Assembly (NCBI GenBank): GCA_035628505.1
Contig: DASPJR010000011.1
Location: 1-64,000 of the forward strand
DNA from: DASPJR01 sp035628505
GTDB lineage: Bacteria; Planctomycetota; SZUA-567; H5-PLA8
Direction: 5' to 3'
DNA length: 64,000 bases
In this document: piece after piece, positions 58,818 to 64,000 of the stretch
Layout: every line of letters begins with the position of its first letter
Numbering within the stretch: position 1 is the stretch's first letter
Made by a program: the position numbers and the translations under genes
The notes under the pieces: model-generated
What the model saw: only the letters and a program-made list of their open reading frames with translations
Databases searched by the model: none
What the model was told of the DNA's origin: nothing

Positions 58818-61800
58818 ATGAAACGCTTCAGCACTTTTTCGACGAGCCCTCGGCCCCGTGGCGTGACGTTGATCATGGTTGCCGGCATGCTCTCCGTTCT
58901 GGCCGCGCTCGCCACGGGTTTCTACACGCTGATGCTGATGCAGACCAAGTCGGCGTCGCGCTACAGCGACAGTGTTCGCGCCGACATGATGGCCCGCGCA
59001 GGTATGGATTACGCGATCGCGCGCATTCGCGATCTGGCGTACTCGACGACTGAAGATCCCAACGCTCCGTGGTACCGCGTCAATTATCTGGACGGCGCGC
59101 GCAAACGTATTTCATTTGCGGCGAACCTGGCCAACAACGGAATCGATGATGACGCCAACGGCACCGTCGACGATATCACCGAGCAGGCGATGCCTTTTTC
59201 CGCGTCGCTGGCCAGCAGCGTGAATCTCAACAGCGACCAGTTCCTGCTCGAAGTCTCCGACGCATCCAGCAAGATCAACATCAACACCGGCGATAACCTG
59301 GCTGTGACGCTCGATAATCTCTGCCGGGTTGTCGGCGCTCCCCTGGTCGCCGCGGACATGAATATGCTCCAGCCGGCCTGCTGGGTGGTGCACGGCGCCA
59401 ATGCGGCGCTGTTCGGAACCAATTCCAAAGACAAAGCCGATGCGCGGAACCTCTATTTCAGCATCGATACCGATGGCCGCCCCGTCCGCGACGCCAAAGG
59501 AATTGCCGTCTACGGAGACGGTTACGCGATCGCCGGTTACCGCGCGCGCAACGGCCGCTTTAAAAATGTAGAAGACGTCAAAGCCGCACTGACCTATGTG
59601 GAGCGCAACATGACGACGTCGGTTGACGATCCGATGGAGATGCTCGAGATTGAGGTGAAATTCGCGGCCATCCGCGATTACATCACGGTCGACTCGTGGG
59701 TCGATACAAACACGGTCTGCGTCGGCAAATTCGAATGGGTCACCGATGCGTCCGGCAACGCAATCGCGATTGACCGCGACAAGAGCTGGGTCAGCTCGGT
59801 CGATTCCAAGGGCACGCCGATCATCGATCCAGAGAACGCACGCGGTTCGCTGCGCGGCTGCTACGTTTCGATCATGAACGGCCACGGCGCGGGGCAGTTC
59901 CGACGCATCAAAGAGAACGGCATTGACTGGCTCGAGATTGAAAACGGATTCTCCGTACCGCCTGGGCCGATCAGTTCCTACATGATCATCGCCAAGCCCG
60001 ACGCCATCCCTGATCCCTACGACTTCAACAGCCCCGTCGCGCCAGACCGGCTGGACTTCGCGCCGAACGGCGATCTCAAGGACGATCCGCTGATCAACTA
60101 CGCCACGCGGCCATTGTGCATCCACCGGGCGCCGGTGAATATCAACACTGCTTCCGACAAGGTTCTGGCGGCGCTCTTCCTGGGCATCAATGTCCAGCAT
60201 GGACACCCGATGGCCGTGGGAACCGATGCCGACTTGCAGGACTTTCTGAACGGCTGGTACCAGGCAGATCCCAAGAAGCAGGAGTCGGAGCTGCTGACGC
60301 TCAGCGGCCTCAAGCGCGTACCGCAGAACTCGGGCAAGCTGGTCTTCAACGTGCCGATGCCCGCGCCGCCGCCGAACGTCAATGTCGACTATCTGAACAA
60401 CTACAAGACGCTCGATCCGGCCGGCAGCGACAAGATCAACGAAGCCAACGAGCTGGCGTACCGCATCATCATCGCGCGGCAGAGACGACTTGACGCGAGC
60501 GGCAAGCCAACTGCTGCGCCGGACCCGGATCCGCTCTCCAAGAACCCCGATGATCCCGGCTTCCCAGGCTACGAGAAGGGGCCGTTCAAGAGCTGGGACG
60601 ATTTGTACTTCCGCGTGATCAAACCGTGGGACGATAAGCGCTGCGAAGACAGCAAGGTCGGCGCTGACTACCATAAGGCTTCGGTCGCCCGCATGCTGAT
60701 GGCCCACTTCAATTCGAATACCGACATCCTGAAGTTCAACCCGAACATTGAGTGGATCGACCGCTGGGGCCGCAATTTCACTGAGATGGAACCGGTGATG
60801 CTCTACGACGGCGCCGGCCAGCCGGTCTTCGTTCCATCCAACAATGATTCAGCCTGGCCCTACCACCTGGTCAATCATCCGGTGGCTGCGCTGCGCTCGG
60901 CCAAGGGCGCGTACGTCGTGCGCACGCTGCGCTACAAATCCAGCGAGCTGATCGACAAGACCGATCTGAACCGCTCGACGACCGAGTTCTCGTTCGATTC
61001 GGCCGGCATCTACGAGATTCAGTCGGTTGGCCAAGTGATGAAGCGCGGTGAAGTGCTGGCTGAAAAGAAAGTGGCGGCGCTGGTGAAAGTGTATTCGGTC
61101 TGGCGCGAATCCACGCAGGCGCAGTTCGTGCGCGGCGTGATCGAATCGCCCAACGGCATGGGCGCGCCGGGTTCGCAGAACAGCGGCCAGGTCACGCGCG
61201 ACGCGGTGAACGTCGACAAGCGCCTGCCGCTCACGACACTTCCCGAGCCGCTTGTGCCGCTCAACTATACGCTGGCAGTGAACGGCGCGTACAAGGATGT
61301 GGTTGATTCCAATCCGTACGGCACCGACGCCTTCGGAAAGCCGAAATCGATTAACGGCGGCCGCGCCATTCCCGACGCCGTCGCCAACCGCATTCTTCCG
61401 GCTCAGTATGATGGCCAGATCGCGCTGGCGACGAACACCTCCAGCTACACTGCCGCCGATTCGGATACGTTCCTGGCGAGCTTCAACGGCGATCTGGACA
61501 CCGATACCTGCGAGGGCAACGGCCGCGAACAGGCCAAGACGCCCAAGGACCGCGGCATTCGCAATGTCGATACCATCGGCCTGCTTGGCCGGCTCAACGA
61601 TACCGAAGAAGATTTCGATCCCACGCCGATCAAGGACATCTACGCGATCAAGGCCGACTCAGCCGCGCTGCTGCCGCTGAAGAACACCAATTACAGCGAA
61701 AACGTGAACTGCCGCATGGGCGATCTGCGGCCGGATGGCGTGTATCTCGGCAACGTGGGTCTTTCCGTGAAGGACGCGTCGCTGAAGTACAATTACCACG

Positions 61801-63419
61801 TCAGCGGAACGGACTACAAAAATTACGACCCGCGCGTGGGCGCCACGATCAGCATGTGGTTTAAGCCCAACTGGCACGTGCAGGACGGACGCGAGCACGA
61901 ATTTTTCAACGCGGGCAGCCTCGGGGACGGTTACGGCGCGCGCTACAACCAGCTCACCAAGTTCGGCCGCTACTCGGGAGCGTGCACGCATAATACCTGG
62001 AGCGGCGGGACACTCTTCTCCGAAAATTGCCTGACTATGGCGACCGAGGACACTAACGACAGCGACTTCAAGACCTACATCCATGGCGGCACCTGGAATC
62101 CGCCGTCCAACCCGAAGTACCGCGAGTCACCGTCTTACCGCACGCAGCCGTTCCGCTGGGGCTTCGTGGGCGGAACGTTCCGCTACAAGTTCTCCGTGCC
62201 GGGCCACCCGGGTGGCCAGATCTCGCGCGGCTACAGCGAACCGCGCACGAACGCGGACGGCTCTACCGATCCGATCAACGTTGAGGTGCTCAAAAATGAT
62301 GTCCGCCCGTTCATCTCCACGGCGCGCAACCCGGAAGGCCCGGACTGGTCTGCGCGCTACATGTACTCCTTCTCGGAAGACGATCTGAAGGACACGACGC
62401 TGGGCAAGAACGACGATGGCACGGTCGTGCAGCCGGCGGCGAACTCCTGGCAGCAGGGCGCCAATACCACGGCGACGTTCTCGATCAATGCGATCAATGA
62501 ATCCAAAAAGCGGTGGGCGTACCGGGCAATGCCCATCGACGGCACGATGGCCGTGATCGACGAATTCAAGCTCTCAAAGAACATGTGGAACACCACCCGC
62601 ATCGATAAGGAACAGACCACCAGCCGCTATTTCCTGCCGCTCAATCCGGGCGATTCGGCCAACTGCCCCACGTTCACGTCGCAGTCGCTGCTGCAGTCGC
62701 TGTGCGGTTTCGACAAGACGGTGAGCAACGAACTGGTCACCGTCGCGCGTGTGTCGTGGAACGTATTTACGCCGCGCTTCATGCACGAAAGCAAGCTCAA
62801 CCGCGCCGACCGCACGCGCAATGAAGTCGTGCGCGGCCAGCCGAAGCCCATCAACTTCCGTGGACCGTTCGATTACATTCAGTACAACCTCGACATCCTC
62901 GGCAGCGGCGGCCCGGCCGCTCCCGGCGTGACCGTGGTCGACGGCGAAGAGGCGCTCAACCCGCCCAAGCCGTTCCTGGGCGTCGACCGTCCAAGTCCCA
63001 AGGATTATCTCACCACGCCGCAGAAGCAGTCGCACGCGACACGCGGCGTTGAAGTCGAGATCATCGTCGACGGCAAGTACAAGGCGTCCGACAAGGCCTG
63101 GATCATCGATGACTTCGGCAATGCCGCGCAGCCGGCCAACAAGATGACGTTTACCGATCCCAATAAGATCAACCGCCTGGGAAATCCCAATGACAGCAGC
63201 GACGTGCTGCGGGTCAAGACGTCCGATCTGAAATACCGCGTGCGCTTCCGCTACCCGGTCGATCCGCTAATCGAAGACCGCGGCCTCGCTGACGACCGCG
63301 GCGGCAAGTGCGTCGATCCCGACAAGGACTACCTGCTCGACACGCCCGTGTTCGATGACATTTCTATCACGTACTTCAGCAAGCCGCGCGTGCTGGCCTA
63401 TAAGGAGATCAGCGAGTAA
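58818..63419 (+). CDS. Giant GspK/PilX-like protein
   Basis: A 1533-residue protein. The N-terminus is like PilX/GspK: a basic segment, one TM helix (GVTLIMVAGMLSVLAALATGFYTLMLMQ, about 15-42), then SVRADMMARAGMDYAIARIR. It has SDASSKININTGD (about 148-160) and APVNINTASDKVLAALFLGI (about 436-455), two elements of the GspK fold. The rest (about 560-1533) is a long extracellular part rich in Gly, Asp, Pro and Tyr with laminin-G/concanavalin-like stretches (ISMWFKPNWHVQDGREHEFF). GspK is about 330 residues, so this is a large variant. The signal peptidase site is not the classic GFT. It may be a pilus-tip or surface adhesin-like pseudopilin. Confidence 0.7.
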   Translation: MKRFSTFSTSPRPRGVTLIMVAGMLSVLAALATGFYTLMLMQTKSASRYSDSVRADMMARAGMDYAIARIRDLAYSTTEDPNAPWYRVNYLDGARKRISFAANLANNGIDDDANGTVDDITEQAMPFSASLASSVNLNSDQFLLEVSDASSKININTGDNLAVTLDNLCRVVGAPLVAADMNMLQPACWVVHGANAALFGTNSKDKADARNLYFSIDTDGRPVRDAKGIAVYGDGYAIAGYRARNGRFKNVEDVKAALTYVERNMTTSVDDPMEMLEIEVKFAAIRDYITVDSWVDTNTVCVGKFEWVTDASGNAIAIDRDKSWVSSVDSKGTPIIDPENARGSLRGCYVSIMNGHGAGQFRRIKENGIDWLEIENGFSVPPGPISSYMIIAKPDAIPDPYDFNSPVAPDRLDFAPNGDLKDDPLINYATRPLCIHRAPVNINTASDKVLAALFLGINVQHGHPMAVGTDADLQDFLNGWYQADPKKQESELLTLSGLKRVPQNSGKLVFNVPMPAPPPNVNVDYLNNYKTLDPAGSDKINEANELAYRIIIARQRRLDASGKPTAAPDPDPLSKNPDDPGFPGYEKGPFKSWDDLYFRVIKPWDDKRCEDSKVGADYHKASVARMLMAHFNSNTDILKFNPNIEWIDRWGRNFTEMEPVMLYDGAGQPVFVPSNNDSAWPYHLVNHPVAALRSAKGAYVVRTLRYKSSELIDKTDLNRSTTEFSFDSAGIYEIQSVGQVMKRGEVLAEKKVAALVKVYSVWRESTQAQFVRGVIESPNGMGAPGSQNSGQVTRDAVNVDKRLPLTTLPEPLVPLNYTLAVNGAYKDVVDSNPYGTDAFGKPKSINGGRAIPDAVANRILPAQYDGQIALATNTSSYTAADSDTFLASFNGDLDTDTCEGNGREQAKTPKDRGIRNVDTIGLLGRLNDTEEDFDPTPIKDIYAIKADSAALLPLKNTNYSENVNCRMGDLRPDGVYLGNVGLSVKDASLKYNYHVSGTDYKNYDPRVGATISMWFKPNWHVQDGREHEFFNAGSLGDGYGARYNQLTKFGRYSGACTHNTWSGGTLFSENCLTMATEDTNDSDFKTYIHGGTWNPPSNPKYRESPSYRTQPFRWGFVGGTFRYKFSVPGHPGGQISRGYSEPRTNADGSTDPINVEVLKNDVRPFISTARNPEGPDWSARYMYSFSEDDLKDTTLGKNDDGTVVQPAANSWQQGANTTATFSINAINESKKRWAYRAMPIDGTMAVIDEFKLSKNMWNTTRIDKEQTTSRYFLPLNPGDSANCPTFTSQSLLQSLCGFDKTVSNELVTVARVSWNVFTPRFMHESKLNRADRTRNEVVRGQPKPINFRGPFDYIQYNLDILGSGGPAAPGVTVVDGEEALNPPKPFLGVDRPSPKDYLTTPQKQSHATRGVEVEIIVDGKYKASDKAWIIDDFGNAAQPANKMTFTDPNKINRLGNPNDSSDVLRVKTSDLKYRVRFRYPVDPLIEDRGLADDRGGKCVDPDKDYLLDTPVFDDISITYFSKPRVLAYKEISE

Positions 63420-63427
63420 CCGAAGTT

Positions 63428-63442
63428 CGGGCGTCTCGCCCG
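63428..63442. repeat. Short hairpin CGGGCG-TCT-CGCCCG
   Basis: A 6-bp inverted repeat just downstream of the GspK-like gene's stop. A similar GCGCGGG-ACG-CCCGCGC lies at 26083-26099. Confidence 0.6.
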
Positions 63443-63468
63443 TACCTCCGTGCTGTTCCTAACGGCTT

Positions 63469-63500
63469 TAACGCCAAGAACGCCAAGAACGCCAAGAAAA
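63469..63500. repeat. AACGCCAAG tandem repeat
   Basis: Three consecutive copies of AACGCCAAG. It belongs to the AAGACGCCAAGGCG type of dispersed repeat that also occurs at 35731-35760 and 63955-63982. Confidence 0.8.
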
Positions 63501-63521
63501 TGTGGTAGAGGAATTGAGATC

Positions 63522-63944
63522 ATGCGCACGCTTCTGACAATCACTTTCATTCTGTTCACTCTCGCCGCCGCTCCCCTGCTCGCCGGCCAGAAAGGCGAAT
63601 CGCAGATCGAGAAGGAAGCGGCACGCGCGGCCGAAGAAGACGCCGCCGCCGCCGCGCGCAAAAGCGATCAGCTTTACGAAATCTCCATGCGTGGGAAACT
63701 GCAGATCGATGCCGAGAAGAAAGCTGATCCAAAGGCCTTGGTGCTGGGAACCTTTGCCGCCGAAGGTAGATTGTTCGAAGTAAAAGCCGACAGTCCGCTG
63801 GTACGGCAGGATCTCGAGAAAAACGACGGCCGCGAGCTGACGCTGGAAGGAAAAATCCGCAACGACGGCAAGTACTTCATCGTCCAGAACGTCCCCTCCC
63901 CGCCACCGCCTCCCGTAAAGCTGCGCAACCGCAAAGGAATTTGA
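63522..63944 (+). CDS. Secreted small protein, unknown function
   Basis: About 140 residues from ATG 63522 (an in-frame ATG at 63450 would add 24 residues covering a repeat). The signal peptide is MRTLLTITFILFTLAAAPLLA. The mature part has a Glu/Ala-rich helix (EKEAARAAEEDAAAAARKSDQL, about 30-50), then a small beta domain with LVLGTFAAEGRLFEVKADSPLV and KIRNDGKYFIVQNV, ending in a Pro-rich and Arg/Lys tail. No family recognised. Confidence 0.6.
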   Translation: MRTLLTITFILFTLAAAPLLAGQKGESQIEKEAARAAEEDAAAAARKSDQLYEISMRGKLQIDAEKKADPKALVLGTFAAEGRLFEVKADSPLVRQDLEKNDGRELTLEGKIRNDGKYFIVQNVPSPPPPPVKLRNRKGI

Positions 63945-63954
63945 ACGTAAGAAA

Positions 63955-63985
63955 AAAACCGCCAAGACGCTAAGGCGTTAGGAAC
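63955..63985. repeat. CCGCCAAGACGC-type dispersed repeat
   Basis: CCGCCAAGACGCTAAGGCGT lies just after the stop at 63944; it is another copy of the family at 35731-35760. Confidence 0.7.
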
Positions 63986-64000
63986 GGCTGGGATAAATGA

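Noticed and set aside
59112..60707. 531-codon minus-strand open frame opposite the GspK-like gene
   Set aside because: The plus-strand frame has a TM start and family motifs, and this one is an antisense shadow with Val/Arg/Asp-rich composition.

Overview
The window is a GC-rich bacterial chromosome segment. It most likely comes from the Planctomycetota or a close PVC-superphylum lineage. The main pointers are a PVC-type heme-binding dehydrogenase with HEAT-like repeats and a C-terminal CxxCH, a XylR-like AraC regulator, menaquinone synthesis by the futalosine route (mqnA, mqnC), three Uma2-family proteins, a YdjY-like secreted protein, two GroELs, and very large orphan type IV pilus/GspK-like proteins. 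This placement is an inference from gene content. I see no tRNA, rRNA, CRISPR array, integrase or transposase.

Layout. 1-3138 (minus): a compact operon of a GcvH-like lipoyl-domain protein, a duplicated DGC putative zinc-binding protein, a TusA-like sulfur carrier, and a ferredoxin-domain protein that runs off the left edge. 3827-8200 (minus): mqnC, mqnA, a membrane protein and a secreted YdjY-like protein. 8473-12254: a CPBP membrane protease, secreted or outer-membrane proteins, and a 24-residue lysine-rich protein gene with its own terminator. 12439-24200 (minus): dnaE, Uma2, then a chaperone block (grpE, dnaJ, a divergent groEL, groES, a canonical groEL) and a second Uma2. 24269-34440: a membrane/HEAT-like protein, the PVC-type cytochrome, a multi-PAS hybrid histidine kinase, and a protein with two AraC-like helix-turn-helix (HTH) segments that is interrupted in frame by a genomic repeat. 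34747-37669 (plus): hpf, ptsN, membrane-anchored yvcK and HPr, a PTS-type regulatory cluster. 37767-44558: a translationally coupled secreted/membrane pair, serS, a LigC-like DNA ligase, a dynamin-like GTPase, a PilN-like protein and a pseudopilin. 44671-48447 (minus): a 2-hydroxyacid dehydrogenase, moaC, a third Uma2, moeA and a hypothetical. 48582-50513: an orphan adenine-type DNA methyltransferase. 50789-56984: sugar-nucleotide and surface-glycan genes (RmlA, RmlB and RmlD types, Gfo/Idh oxidoreductase, cupin, GT4 glycosyltransferase). 57417-64000: a XylR-like regulator with a palindromic operator, a 1533-residue GspK-like protein and a secreted protein.

The intergenic spaces hold several families of interspersed palindromic repeats. 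One is about 140 bp and present three times. Another is a roughly 108 bp element found once between genes and once inside a coding sequence. There are also composite hairpin elements, TTTGCGTCTTTGCGTGAG-type repeats, and short tandem repeats. The strongest candidate for an undescribed system is the lipoyl/DGC/TusA/ferredoxin operon at the left edge. It looks like a sulfur- or persulfide-handling relay without the usual glycine-cleavage or Hdr partners in view.
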